Shown: positions 1-10,811, numbered from the stretch's first letter. The stretch is DNA of 64,000 bases from UBA1172 sp002457135 (GCA_965660935.1 CBFIBR010000004.1:1-64000), one strand, 5' to 3'. The notes: generated from the sequence alone by a model not told the origin. Numbers and translations are program-made.

Positions 1-410
1 TTGAGCGACTGGGAAAAATCAAGCTCCCCCCGCATCGACCGTGCGGTAATCGTTGCAACCTCATCACCCTTGCCCGCGAGGCGAGCCAGATCATCAAGCG
101 ATTCAGATGAAATGATGGTGCTGTCCATATCCGCGATCATGAGGGCTTTGCGGCGACCGTCGGCAGGGATGAAATTGATATCCGCCGGTATTCCGCCCAT
201 CATCTCCCCCAGCATTTCCCCCAGCATTTCCCGGGCCTTTGTGAGTGAGGGGTTACCCTCAACCTCAGCCTCAAGGGCATGGCCGGGGCTGAGCCATCGG
301 TAGGGGCTGGGCTTGCCGCCCGCCACCTCAATGATCGTACCAAGGGCAGCTTCGGCATCGGGGCCAAGACCGGGGGCGTGGGTGGCGGAAAGGAGGGCTA
401 TCTGCTTCAT
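1..410 (-). CDS. serB: Phosphoserine phosphatase SerB (partial, C-terminus outside window)
   Basis: This HAD-superfamily enzyme makes L-serine from phosphoserine, the last step of serine synthesis. Reading the minus strand from ATG at 408-410 gives 136 residues before the window edge. The N-terminal part is a poorly conserved ACT-like region. The catalytic HAD motif DMDSTI is at residues 94-99, with D94 as the expected nucleophile, followed by the SESLDDLA helix typical of SerB. The rest of the catalytic domain lies beyond position 1. Residues 61-72 hold a tandem tetrapeptide repeat (EMLG, EMLG, EMMG) encoded by three 12-nt units. The gene diverges from miaA. The product call is firm; what is missing is only the 3' end. 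Confidence 0.9.
   Translation of the reverse strand, partial: MKQIALLSATHAPGLGPDAEAALGTIIEVAGGKPSPYRWLSPGHALEAEVEGNPSLTKAREMLGEMLGEMMGGIPADINFIPADGRRKALMIADMDSTIISSESLDDLARLAGKGDEVATITARSMRGELDFSQSL
196..231. repeat. Three-copy 12-nt in-frame tandem repeat inside serB
   Basis: On the plus strand the units are cccatcatctcc (196-207), cccagcatttcc (208-219) and cccagcatttcc (220-231). They encode EMMG, EMLG, EMLG on the minus strand. The length is a multiple of three, so the frame is kept. Confidence 0.8.
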
Positions 411-497
411 GGCAACACGTTATCGCGTATCAGTGGAAAAATGTCTATAAGGGGGCTTGGACCCTTTACCGGCGTTGACAGGGAACTTCCACCCCCC

Positions 498-1466
498 ATG
501 GCTACTATTGATACTGATACTGACAATAATATTGATATGGATACTGGCATTCCCCCTTGCGTGGTCATTGCCGGGCCAACCGCCAGCGGTAAATCGGCGC
601 TTGCACTCAGCATCGCAGCCCTCATCGGGGGGGAGATTGTCAACGCCGATTCCATGCAGGTTTATCGTGATCTGCCGGTGCTGACAGCGATCCCTGATGC
701 GGCTGACCGGCAGGCGGTGCCGCACCATGGCTATGCCATGATCGACGGGGCTGATCGTCATTCCATGGCGCGCTGGCTGGATGATACGCGGGGTCGCGTG
801 GCCGGGATCAGGGCGCGGGGGCGCGTTCCCATGCTGGTGGGCGGAACCGGAATGTACCTGCGGGCCGCGATGGAGGGGATAGCCCCTCTGCCTGATGTTC
901 CGGGGGCTATCCGGCAACAGGCCACCGCCATGCTTGCCGAAATGGGCGGGGCTGGCTTCAGGGCTGAACTCAGGCTCCATGATCCGGTTCTGGCGGATCG
1001 GCTGGACGATGGCGACAGCCAGAGGCTGATCCGCGGGATGGAGGTTTTTCTGGCAACGGGCCAGCCGCTCAGCCAATGGCAGGATACCAGCCCCGAAGGC
1101 ATGATCCCCGGGTCGTTTCTGTGCATCAAGGTGGAACCGCCGAGGGATATTCTCTATTCCCGCATCAACCGGCGTTTCCCGCAGATGCTGGAACAAGGCG
1201 CGATTGATGAGGCCAAAGCCATCGCATCGCGCCAGCTAGACCCGTCCCTGCCCATTATGAAAGCGGTGGGATTGCCGCCCATTCTCGCCATGCTGGAGGG
1301 CAGCATGACCCATGATGAAATGGTGGAACTGGCCTGCCGGGATACACGCAGACTGGCCAAGCGGCAGATGACCTGGTTCCGAAATCAGTACCGGGCTGAG
1401 GCAACACTGGACGGAAATGAGCCCGCGCAATTTTTGGAAAGTTTTTTACCGAAAATCTTACCATAA
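498..1466 (+). CDS. miaA: tRNA dimethylallyltransferase MiaA
   Basis: MiaA transfers dimethylallyl from DMAPP to A37 of tRNAs that read UNN codons. The P-loop GPTASGKS is at residues 26-33 and the substrate motif DSMQVYR at 51-57; GGTGMYLRA and the C-terminal TRRLAKRQMTWFRNQ segment also match the family. Length with this start is 322 aa, close to the family norm. Start choice is uncertain: in-frame ATGs lie at 441, 498 and 537. The 498 start has AGGGAA about 12 nt upstream. The 537 start would remove an odd Asp/Thr-rich N-terminal tract (IDTDTDNNIDMDTG) and leave it as untranslated leader. The open frame extends further upstream into serB antisense and that part is not real. Confidence 0.93.
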   Translation: MATIDTDTDNNIDMDTGIPPCVVIAGPTASGKSALALSIAALIGGEIVNADSMQVYRDLPVLTAIPDAADRQAVPHHGYAMIDGADRHSMARWLDDTRGRVAGIRARGRVPMLVGGTGMYLRAAMEGIAPLPDVPGAIRQQATAMLAEMGGAGFRAELRLHDPVLADRLDDGDSQRLIRGMEVFLATGQPLSQWQDTSPEGMIPGSFLCIKVEPPRDILYSRINRRFPQMLEQGAIDEAKAIASRQLDPSLPIMKAVGLPPILAMLEGSMTHDEMVELACRDTRRLAKRQMTWFRNQYRAEATLDGNEPAQFLESFLPKILP

Positions 1467-1525
1467 GTTATTTTAAGGGGTTGACCTGATCTGGCATCTA
1501 TGGGATTTGAATAAGGCGCGATCAC

Positions 1526-1624
1526 ATGACCGTGCAGCGGAATATTTGCCCCCGGTCATTGAGATCGGGGATTTTCTTGCTTAACGATTTGACCGCACGT
1601 GAAGACGAAAAGGTGATGAGATGA
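1526..1624 (+). other. Possible 32-codon leader ORF before ilvI
   Basis: An ATG at 1526 opens a short frame that ends at TGA 1622-1624, overlapping the ilvI ATG at 1621 as ATGA. It runs through the hairpin at 1550-1570. It holds a few Ile/Leu/Val codons (Val3, Ile7, then an LRSGIFLLNDL stretch) but no strong run before the hairpin, so a classical attenuator peptide is only possible. The ATGA overlap suggests translational coupling. No convincing ribosome-binding site was seen. Confidence 0.25.
1550..1575 (+). terminator. Rho-independent-like hairpin in the ilvI leader (attenuator or miaA terminator)
   Basis: The arms CCCCGGTC (1550-1557) and GATCGGGG (1563-1570) form an 8-bp stem with one G-U pair and the 5-nt loop ATTGA, followed by ATTTTCTT. 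It lies 84 nt past the miaA stop and 50 nt before the ilvI start. I see no promoter between it and ilvI, so transcripts reaching ilvI should pass through it, as expected of an attenuator. Confidence 0.5.
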
Positions 1625-3417
1625 CGGCCAAGGCTGATACGGCTGAACAGAATGATGAAACCAGGGCGATGACAGGGGCGGAAGCTATCCTGAAAGTCCT
1701 TGAAGAAGAGGGGGTTGAGGTTATCTTCGGCTACCCCGGCGGTGCTGTGCTGCCGATTTATGATGCTCTCTTCAAGAACAACTCTATCCGCCATATTCTG
1801 GTGCGGCATGAACAGGCTGCTGTCCATGCGGCTGAGGGCTATGCCCGCTCCACCGGCAAAACCGGTGTTGTGCTGGTGACATCCGGCCCCGGGGCCACCA
1901 ACGCGGTGACCGGGCTGACCGATGCGCTGATGGATTCCATTCCTGTGATCTGCCTGACCGGGCAGGTGCCAACCCACCTGATCGGTAACGATGCGTTTCA
2001 GGAGGCTGACACCACCGGCATCACCCGTCCCTGCACCAAGCACAATTACCTCGTCAAAACGGTGGAAGCACTGGTTCCGACGGTTCGTGAAGCGTTTCAT
2101 GTTGCCGCCAAGGGTCGCCCCGGCCCGGTGGTGATTGATCTGCCCAAGGATATCCAGCTGGCTGAGACAGTCTTCCCTGACCGGGTTGCTGGCGTGACCG
2201 AACGGCGTTATCAGCCGAAGGTTGAGCCTTATCGTGCGCTGATCCGGCAGGCTGCTGAAATGCTGGCCTCGGCGAAACAGCCGGTGATTTATGGCGGTGG
2301 CGGGATCATCAATTCCGGCCCGGCAGCATCGGATGCCTTGCGTGAACTCGTTGCCCTGACCGGATTTCCGACCACGCTGACGCTGATGGGGCTGGGTGCA
2401 TTGCCCGCCACGGATAAACATTTTCTCGGCATGCTGGGCATGCACGGCACCTATGAAGCCAACCTGACGATGTATCACTGTGATGTGATGCTGAACCTCG
2501 GGGCGCGCTTTGATGACCGGGTGACCGGCCGTACCAGTGATTTTTCGCCTAATTCCAAGCGGATCCATGTTGATATTGACCCATCATCCATCAACAAGAA
2601 CATCACGGTTGATCTGCCGATTATCGCTGATGCCGGCCGCGCCATCACCATGCTGGTCGAAGAGCTGAAATCCATGGGCTTCAAGCCTGACAAGACCGCG
2701 CTGGATAAATGGTGGGGCGCGATTGACAACTGGAAGAAGGTCAACTGCCTCAGCTTTGATCAAACGGGTGAGGTGATCAAGCCTCAGCACGCTATCCACC
2801 GGCTCTGGGAAATGACCCGTGATCAGAAAGTCTATGTCACCACCGAGGTTGGCCAGCACCAGATGTGGGCGGCCCAGTATTTCGGTTTCGATGAACCCAA
2901 TCGCTGGATGACCTCCGGCGGGCTTGGCACCATGGGTTATGGTCTGCCTGCCGCCATGGGTGTTCAGGTTGGTAACCCTGATGGCCTGGTCATTGATATT
3001 GCCGGTGAAGCATCGTTTATGATGAACATGCAGGAAATGTCGACCCTGGCCCAGTACGGCCTGCCCGTGAAGATGTTCATCATCAACAACGAATGGATGG
3101 GCATGGTGCGCCAGTGGCAGGAGCTGATCCACGGTGGCCGCTATTCCGAGAGCTATTCCGCATCCCTGCCTGATTTCATCAAACTGGCTGAATCCTTTGG
3201 CATGAAGGGATTGAGGGCCAACACGGTTGATGATCTGGATGGCGTGATTGAGGCGATGCTGGCCGAAGATGGCCCTGTCGTGGCTGATATCCGCGTTGCC
3301 AAGGAAGAAAACTGCTTCCCGATGATCCCGTCCGGTGCGGCGCATAATGAAATGCTGCTCGGCCCCAATGACAAGGCGGCCAAGCCTGTCTCCGAAGAAG
3401 GCATGGTTCTGGTTTAG
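1621..3417 (+). CDS. ilvI: Acetolactate synthase large subunit
   Basis: Catalyses ThDP-dependent condensation of pyruvate with pyruvate or 2-oxobutyrate, the first common step of Val, Leu and Ile synthesis. All three domains are present: the N-terminal PYR domain with catalytic E64 (RHEQAAVHAAEGYAR), the central FAD-binding domain, and the C-terminal PP domain (MTSGGLGTMGYGLPAAMG). The Mg/ThDP motif, usually GDG or GDA, reads GEA around E463, a conservative change of the metal-binding Asp to Glu. The length, 598 aa, is normal. It heads ilvI-ilvH-ilvC; the gap to ilvH is 21 nt. ilvB would be an equally good symbol. Confidence 0.97.
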   Translation: MTAKADTAEQNDETRAMTGAEAILKVLEEEGVEVIFGYPGGAVLPIYDALFKNNSIRHILVRHEQAAVHAAEGYARSTGKTGVVLVTSGPGATNAVTGLTDALMDSIPVICLTGQVPTHLIGNDAFQEADTTGITRPCTKHNYLVKTVEALVPTVREAFHVAAKGRPGPVVIDLPKDIQLAETVFPDRVAGVTERRYQPKVEPYRALIRQAAEMLASAKQPVIYGGGGIINSGPAASDALRELVALTGFPTTLTLMGLGALPATDKHFLGMLGMHGTYEANLTMYHCDVMLNLGARFDDRVTGRTSDFSPNSKRIHVDIDPSSINKNITVDLPIIADAGRAITMLVEELKSMGFKPDKTALDKWWGAIDNWKKVNCLSFDQTGEVIKPQHAIHRLWEMTRDQKVYVTTEVGQHQMWAAQYFGFDEPNRWMTSGGLGTMGYGLPAAMGVQVGNPDGLVIDIAGEASFMMNMQEMSTLAQYGLPVKMFIINNEWMGMVRQWQELIHGGRYSESYSASLPDFIKLAESFGMKGLRANTVDDLDGVIEAMLAEDGPVVADIRVAKEENCFPMIPSGAAHNEMLLGPNDKAAKPVSEEGMVLV

Positions 3418-3438
3418 GCCCTGAATTAGGAAAAAGAA

Positions 3439-3978
3439 ATGGTCATTAAAGAACAGGTAGAACGCCACACCATCTCGGTTCAGGTTGATAATGAACCGGG
3501 GGTGCTGGCCCGGGTGATCGGGTTGTTTTCCGGTCGCGGCTATAACATTGACAGCCTGACGGTATCCGAAGTTGACACAACCAGTCGTCAATCACGGATT
3601 TCGATTGTCACCATCGGCACCCCGCTTGTGATTGAGCAGATCAAGGCCCAGCTTCATCGCATGGTGCCGGTGCATCACGTTCGTGACCTGACCACGTCGG
3701 GCAGTCATATCGAACGTGAACTTGCTCTTGTCAAAGTGGTGAATTCAGGCGAAAAGAGGATCGAAGCGCTCCGCATTGCGGATACCTTCAGGGCGCGCAC
3801 CATCGACAGCACGCTCTCATCCTTTGTTTTTGAGATCACGGGCAACAGTTCCAAAGTGGAAGCCTTTATTGATCTCATGGCGTCCCTGGGTGAAATGGAA
3901 GTATCCCGCACGGGTGTTTCCGCTATTTCCAGGGGGGCTACCGCCGATATGCCCATCAGCCATGGTGCTGAAGAATAA
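3439..3978 (+). CDS. ilvH: Acetolactate synthase regulatory subunit
   Basis: Small subunit that activates the IlvI catalytic subunit and confers valine feedback inhibition. The N-terminal ACT domain (residues about 8-80) has the family opening ISVQVDNEPGVLARVIGLFS and GRGYNIDSLTV; the C-terminal ALS_ss_C domain follows. The length, 179 aa, is in the usual 160-180 range. It is preceded by an AGGAAAAAG ribosome-binding site and followed by ilvC after 28 nt, so all three genes are probably one transcript. Confidence 0.96.
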   Translation: MVIKEQVERHTISVQVDNEPGVLARVIGLFSGRGYNIDSLTVSEVDTTSRQSRISIVTIGTPLVIEQIKAQLHRMVPVHHVRDLTTSGSHIERELALVKVVNSGEKRIEALRIADTFRARTIDSTLSSFVFEITGNSSKVEAFIDLMASLGEMEVSRTGVSAISRGATADMPISHGAEE

Positions 3979-4003
3979 CCATCTAGACAGCAGACAGGAG
4001 TAA

Positions 4004-5026
<1,023 letters not shown>

Positions 5027-5036
5027 TTATTCCTTG

Positions 5037-5083
5037 AATCCAGCGCCATGAAGGGTCAATATGATCCCCGTGGTGCTGGATTT
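5037..5083 (+). terminator. Hairpin terminator after ilvC
   Basis: The arms AATCCAGCGCCA (5037-5048) and TGGTGCTGGATT (5071-5082) pair over 12 bp with one G-U. The 22-nt loop has some internal pairing, and a short T-run follows. It begins 11 nt after the ilvC stop and separates ilv from the mreB operon. Confidence 0.55.
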
Positions 5084-5209
5084 GGCCATATTTCTGTTTT
5101 ACAAGTAACGGAGATAAGGGCCAGGTACAGGTCCGCACAAACGGCATATATACCAACGGCATCACAATGCCAGAACACCATTCAGGGGACCGTTTACCGG
5201 AAAATTTAA

Positions 5210-6247
<1,038 letters not shown>

Positions 6248-6255
6248 GGGGCGGG

Positions 6256-7215
6256 ATGGCACGGGGACCGGTCAACCGGAAAAGAAGCCGTAAATCAAAC
6301 AGCTTCACGACCCATGCTATGCTGTTCGTGTTCTGCCTGCTGCTGATGATGGTGGGCAAGGCCGATATTGCGGTGATGCATTCCGTGCGGTCAATCCTGA
6401 CCGGGCTGACCGTGCCGGTGGCGGATGTCGCCTCGGTGCCGTTCAGGGCCGTTCATTCCATGCTCGACAGCATGGTTTCGGTTGCCAATCTCAGGCAGGA
6501 AAACGTCCGCCTCAAGGAAGATATCGAAAACCTCAAGCAATGGCGTCGGCGTGCGGAAATCCTGCAAAGCGAAAATCGCCAGTTGCGTTCCGTCAGCGGG
6601 GTCATCATCCCCGATGCCACAACCCCGGTTTCGGCACGGGTTGTGGCGGTGAATGCGGACAGTTTCGCCCATTCGGTGATGGTCAATGTCGGTGAACGTT
6701 CCGGTATCAGGGAGGGCAATGCCGTCACCACCACCGACGGGCTGGTCGGGCTGGTGGTTGATGTCGGCCCCAAACACGCCCAGATCCTGCTGATCACCGA
6801 TATCAACGCCATGGTGCCGGTTATCCTCGCTTCCTCATCCTGGCCAGCTATCACGGTGGGGATGAACAGCAAGCGGATGGATTTGCGATTCCTGCCGACC
6901 GAGGCCAGCGTTTCCGTGGGTGACCTGATCCAGACCTCGGGGCATGGCGGTGTGTTGCCGCCTGGTATCCCGGTGGGGCGGATTGAAAAAATCCAGAGCA
7001 ACGCGATTTCAGTGCGGCCCGTGGCTGATTTGCAACGGCTCAGCTTTGTGACCATCCTGACCATGGACAGGGACCCGGGCTATTCGGTTGATGCTATCGA
7101 AGAGCAGCGCTTTCAGCCCCTGCCTGTGGATGACAGCGGGTTTTCGCTCGAGGGGCTTAATGCCCTCGGCCAGCGCACCAGCAGTGACGTGACGGCTGAG
7201 GAGGGCGACCAGTGA
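6256..7215 (+). CDS. mreC: Rod-shape-determining protein MreC
   Basis: Bitopic inner-membrane protein that links MreB to PBP2 and RodA in the periplasm. A basic N-terminus (RGPVNRKRSRK) is followed by one membrane segment at about residues 18-40, a coiled coil at about 70-105 (VANLRQENVRLKEDIENLKQ), and the MreC beta-barrel domains with GLVGLVVDVGPKHAQILLIT. The length is 319 aa. It starts 8 nt after mreB with a G-rich ribosome-binding site and overlaps mreD by 4 nt. Confidence 0.95.
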   Translation: MARGPVNRKRSRKSNSFTTHAMLFVFCLLLMMVGKADIAVMHSVRSILTGLTVPVADVASVPFRAVHSMLDSMVSVANLRQENVRLKEDIENLKQWRRRAEILQSENRQLRSVSGVIIPDATTPVSARVVAVNADSFAHSVMVNVGERSGIREGNAVTTTDGLVGLVVDVGPKHAQILLITDINAMVPVILASSSWPAITVGMNSKRMDLRFLPTEASVSVGDLIQTSGHGGVLPPGIPVGRIEKIQSNAISVRPVADLQRLSFVTILTMDRDPGYSVDAIEEQRFQPLPVDDSGFSLEGLNALGQRTSSDVTAEEGDQ

Positions 7216-7736
7216 GCGGGATCGACCAGAAAAATGACAGCAAGCTGCTGGGTCAGGTTCTCGCCTTTGTCGGTCTGCTTGCGTTCAGCATGGCCGAAAA
7301 CGGGCTGGGCTATTTCCCCTCGCTTTATGGCAGTGTGCCGAAACTCTCCTTCACCATGCTGTTCGTTTTGTGTTTCTATCATCCGGCGATCATGCCGCTG
7401 ATTTCGGTTTTTCTGGTTGGTGTTGTGCATGACCTTTCCCAGGCCAACCCGATTGGCTACACCTCCGCGCTGATGGTGATGGCGCATTGCTGGATCATGT
7501 TTCGCCGGCCGATGCTGATGCAGACCGAAAGCGGGTCAATCTGGTATGAATTCACCATCATGATGCTGGCGATGATGCTGTTCATGCTGACGGTTATCGT
7601 GGCCTTTACAGGCAACCTGCCCGCGTTGCAGCCATTGCTGTTTCAGTTCAGCCTCACTGTTCTGATGTTCCCGATGATGAACTGGATGTATCATCTCATC
7701 ATGGGTTTTGCCGCCATACTGGAGCAGGTTCGATGA
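7212..7736 (+). CDS. mreD: Rod-shape-determining protein MreD
   Basis: Small integral membrane protein of the elongasome. The 174-residue sequence has five hydrophobic segments and matches the MreD pattern by size and position. The start is GTG at 7212, overlapping the mreC stop (GTGA). The end overlaps the mrdA start as ATGA. Sequence conservation in MreD is low, so the call rests on topology and operon position. Confidence 0.88.
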   Translation: MSGIDQKNDSKLLGQVLAFVGLLAFSMAENGLGYFPSLYGSVPKLSFTMLFVLCFYHPAIMPLISVFLVGVVHDLSQANPIGYTSALMVMAHCWIMFRRPMLMQTESGSIWYEFTIMMLAMMLFMLTVIVAFTGNLPALQPLLFQFSLTVLMFPMMNWMYHLIMGFAAILEQVR

Positions 7737-9673
7737 TCACCAAGCGCAGCCGCGAATACAACGCTGTATTGAGCCGCCGTTCCCTCATTCTCGGGGGGAT
7801 TCAAGGTGTGCTGGTCAGCGGGCTGGCGGCGCGACTGTATTACCTGCAAATGATCGAAGGCCAGCAATACAGCACGCTTTCCGATCGCAATAAATACGAT
7901 TTCAGGCTGATTACCCCGTCACGGGGCCGCATCTATGATGCTGGCGGGCGGCTGCTGGCGGGCAACGCTGAGGCGTATCAGCTCAGCATCATTCCCGATT
8001 ATGCCGGGGATGCTGAAAATATCCTCCGCATCCTGTCGGAGCTGATCACCCTTGAGGAAGACGATATCACCGCGATCCTTGAGGAGGTTCGCTCAACGCC
8101 GTCTTTTCTGCCGGTGCTGATCCGGTCTGATCTGACCCAGCGTGAGGTGGCCCGTCTGGTGGTGCGTAGCCCCGAGCTCCCCGGTGTCAGTTTTGAGAAA
8201 ACCGAAAAAAGGATTTACCCCCAGGGGCTGCTGGCCGGGCATGTTACCGGCTACGTCAACAGGGTCACGCAGAGCGAGATCAATTCAGGCGCGATAACGC
8301 GTGAGCTGGCGGCAATCAACACCGGCAAATCAGGGGCTGAAAAAGCCTTTGAGAAAAATCTCCGTGGTGAGCCGGGGCGGGAACGTATCCTTGTCAATGC
8401 CTTTGGGCGGCCGATCCGCACCGCGATTGATGAAGAATCGCTGTCGGGCGGTGATGTCCGGCTGACCGCCAACATGGACCTGCAACTGGCGGCGCTGGGT
8501 GCGCTCAAGCGCGGCTCCAACACACCGATCCCGCGGGGTGACAAGCGGGTGCAACGCGCCATTGAACGGCAACCTGAACTGGGCCTGATGCTGCCTGAAA
8601 CCGAAGAATTCGCCTATATCGACAGCAAGGGCAGGATCGTGCCGCCGGAATCGGGCTCCGTGGTGGTGGTTGATGTGAAAACCGGTGCCGTGCGTTGCCT
8701 CGCCTCGGCCCCGACCTTTGACCCCAATCTGTTTTCGGGCCGGATCAGTTCCAGCGAATGGCAGCTGATGATCAACAACCCTCGCCAGCCTCTGCTCAAC
8801 CGGGCGCTTTCCGGCCAGTATGCGCCGGGGTCCACGTTCAAGATGGCGGTGGCCCTGGCCGCGCTTGAGGCCGGGATTATCAATGAGAAGACGCGGTTTT
8901 CCTGCCCCGGCCATAAAACCGTGGGTAATCAGGATTTTCACTGCTGGCAGGAATTTGGCCACGGCTCGGTCAATATCGTTGAGGCGATTGAACAATCCTG
9001 CGATGTCTTCTTTTATGAGCTGGGGCTGAAAACCGGGATCACGCGGATTGCCGAAATGGCAAGGCGGCTCAGTTTCGGGGATGTCACGGGCATCAACCTG
9101 CCGGGTGAGAAAAACGGCCTGATGCCGACCAAGGAATGGAAAAAGAAAAAAATCGGCCGTGTCTGGACGCTGGGTGAAACCGTCAATGCCTCCATCGGTC
9201 AGGGTTATGTTCTGTCCACCCCGCTGCAACTGGCGGTCATGACGGCACGCCTGGCCAGCGGCCAGATGCGGGTCATGCCCCGCATCACCGAAACCGATTA
9301 TGTCCCTGAATTTGAACCGCTGGATATCAACCCCTACGCGCTCAAGGTTATTCGCAAAGGCATGCGCAGGGTGATGAACGGCGATAAGGGAACCGCCCGC
9401 AGGCATGACCTCACCATCGGTAGCGGCATGGCCGGAAAGACAGGAACGGTTCAGGTGCGGGCGATTTCAAAGGCTGAACGCGAACAGGGCGTGACCGATA
9501 ACGCGGACCGGCCCTGGAAATTCAGGGATCATGCGCTGTTCACAGGGTATGCGCCCTATGATGACCCGCGCTATGCGATTTCGGTTGTGGTTGAACATGG
9601 CGGCAGCGGTTCCGGTGCGGCGGCCCCGGTTGCGCGGCAGGTCATGTCCTGGTTGCTGGAGAATGAGGCCTGA
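7733..9673 (+). CDS. mrdA: Penicillin-binding protein 2 (elongation transpeptidase)
   Basis: Class B PBP that cross-links peptidoglycan during elongation together with RodA. One N-terminal membrane segment (about residues 16-36) is followed by the dimerisation domain (GRIYDAGGRLLAGN) and the transpeptidase domain. Catalytic STFK is at residues 367-370, then the SCD motif (EQSCDVFFYELG), and KTGT late in the sequence (GMAGKTGTVQVRA). The length is 646 aa. It overlaps both mreD and rodA by a few bases, implying translational coupling. Confidence 0.96.
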   Translation: MITKRSREYNAVLSRRSLILGGIQGVLVSGLAARLYYLQMIEGQQYSTLSDRNKYDFRLITPSRGRIYDAGGRLLAGNAEAYQLSIIPDYAGDAENILRILSELITLEEDDITAILEEVRSTPSFLPVLIRSDLTQREVARLVVRSPELPGVSFEKTEKRIYPQGLLAGHVTGYVNRVTQSEINSGAITRELAAINTGKSGAEKAFEKNLRGEPGRERILVNAFGRPIRTAIDEESLSGGDVRLTANMDLQLAALGALKRGSNTPIPRGDKRVQRAIERQPELGLMLPETEEFAYIDSKGRIVPPESGSVVVVDVKTGAVRCLASAPTFDPNLFSGRISSSEWQLMINNPRQPLLNRALSGQYAPGSTFKMAVALAALEAGIINEKTRFSCPGHKTVGNQDFHCWQEFGHGSVNIVEAIEQSCDVFFYELGLKTGITRIAEMARRLSFGDVTGINLPGEKNGLMPTKEWKKKKIGRVWTLGETVNASIGQGYVLSTPLQLAVMTARLASGQMRVMPRITETDYVPEFEPLDINPYALKVIRKGMRRVMNGDKGTARRHDLTIGSGMAGKTGTVQVRAISKAEREQGVTDNADRPWKFRDHALFTGYAPYDDPRYAISVVVEHGGSGSGAAAPVARQVMSWLLENEA

Positions 9674-10809
9674 TGTTAAGCCAGCGTCCACCCCCCACGG
9701 TCTACCCTGACCCGATTGAAACGGGTTTCGTCCAGTCGCTCAAACGATTGCCATGGGTCATGCTGGTGATCATGATGCTGCTGGGCGGGATAGGGGTGCT
9801 TGCGCTCTATTCGGCAGCGGGCGGCAGCTGGTCCCCGTGGTCGTGGAAACACCTGATCAGGCTGGCGGCGGGGTTTGTGCTGATGGTGATGGTGGCCTCT
9901 GTCCCGATCCGGTTTTATCAGCGATTTGCCTTTCCGGGGTGGCTGCTGGCCGTGCTGGTGCTGGTGCTGGTTGAATTTATCGGCTCCGGCAGCGGCGTTC
10001 AGCGCTGGATCAGTGTCGGCGGGTTCAACCTGCAACCGTCGGAACCGGCCAAACTGGCGGTGATCATGCTGCTGGCGGCGTGGTTCAATGACATGAACCC
10101 TGACATGATCCGCTACCTGCGCAGTTATGTTCCGGTGCTGGCGATTGTGCTGATCCCGTTCGGGCTGGTGCTGGCCCAACCGGACCTCGGCACCGCGATC
10201 ATGCTGCTGGGCGCGGCGGCGGCGGTTGTCTTTATTGCCGGCATCCCGTCTTGGATGATCGGGGTGGTCATCGCCTCCATCCTGTTGGCGGTGCCGGTGA
10301 TCTGGGCGCAGCTTTATCAATATCAGAAAGACCGTATCCTCGTGTTTCTGAACCCCGGTGCTGATCAGCTGGGTGCCGGGTATCAGATCATCCAGTCCAA
10401 GATTGCCCTCGGTTCAGGCGGGTTCCTGGGCAAAGGATACCTTCAGGGCAGTCAGAGCAGGCTGAACTACCTGCCCGAAAAACAGACCGATTTTGTCTTC
10501 ACCATGATCGGGGAGGAATTCGGTTTTCTCGGGTGCAGTTTCATTATTGGCCTCTATGCCCTGCTGATTTTCCAGATGATCCGCACCGGCCTGTCGCTGA
10601 GCCTCAATTTCTCCCGGATGGTGGTGATCGGGGTGGCCACGATGCTGTTTTTCTATGTCTTTGTGAATGTTGGCATGGTGACCGGTGTTCTGCCCGTGGT
10701 GGGGGCGCCGCTGCCACTGATTTCCTATGGTGGTACCGCCCTGATGACGGTTTTTATCGGCATGGGGCTGATCATCAGCGCGATCATGCATGATGAGGGA
10801 CGCCGCTGA
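9673..10809 (+). CDS. rodA: Peptidoglycan glycosyltransferase RodA
   Basis: SEDS-family polymerase that extends glycan strands in partnership with PBP2. It has about ten membrane segments over 378 aa. SEDS landmarks are visible: VQRWISVGGFNLQPSEPAKL in the middle, QSKIALGSGGFLGKGYL in the long loop, QTDFVFTMIGEEFGFLG, and PLISYGGTALM near the end. The ATG overlaps the mrdA stop. The next gene, rpoN, starts 2 nt after the rodA stop. Confidence 0.96.
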   Translation: MLSQRPPPTVYPDPIETGFVQSLKRLPWVMLVIMMLLGGIGVLALYSAAGGSWSPWSWKHLIRLAAGFVLMVMVASVPIRFYQRFAFPGWLLAVLVLVLVEFIGSGSGVQRWISVGGFNLQPSEPAKLAVIMLLAAWFNDMNPDMIRYLRSYVPVLAIVLIPFGLVLAQPDLGTAIMLLGAAAAVVFIAGIPSWMIGVVIASILLAVPVIWAQLYQYQKDRILVFLNPGADQLGAGYQIIQSKIALGSGGFLGKGYLQGSQSRLNYLPEKQTDFVFTMIGEEFGFLGCSFIIGLYALLIFQMIRTGLSLSLNFSRMVVIGVATMLFFYVFVNVGMVTGVLPVVGAPLPLISYGGTALMTVFIGMGLIISAIMHDEGRR

Positions 10810-10811
10810 CC

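Noticed and set aside
1..303. Plus-strand ORF of 100 aa at the window start
   Set aside because: It is the antisense shadow of serB, whose minus-strand translation has the DMDST motif.
1522..2568. Long minus-strand ORF (348 codons) opposite ilvI
   Set aside because: Antisense to a highly conserved enzyme; its sequence is His/Gly/Arg-rich and has no domain pattern, typical of a shadow frame in GC-rich DNA. The same applies to other long antisense frames at 8330-9406, 15083-15964, 23909-25246 and 27058-28281.
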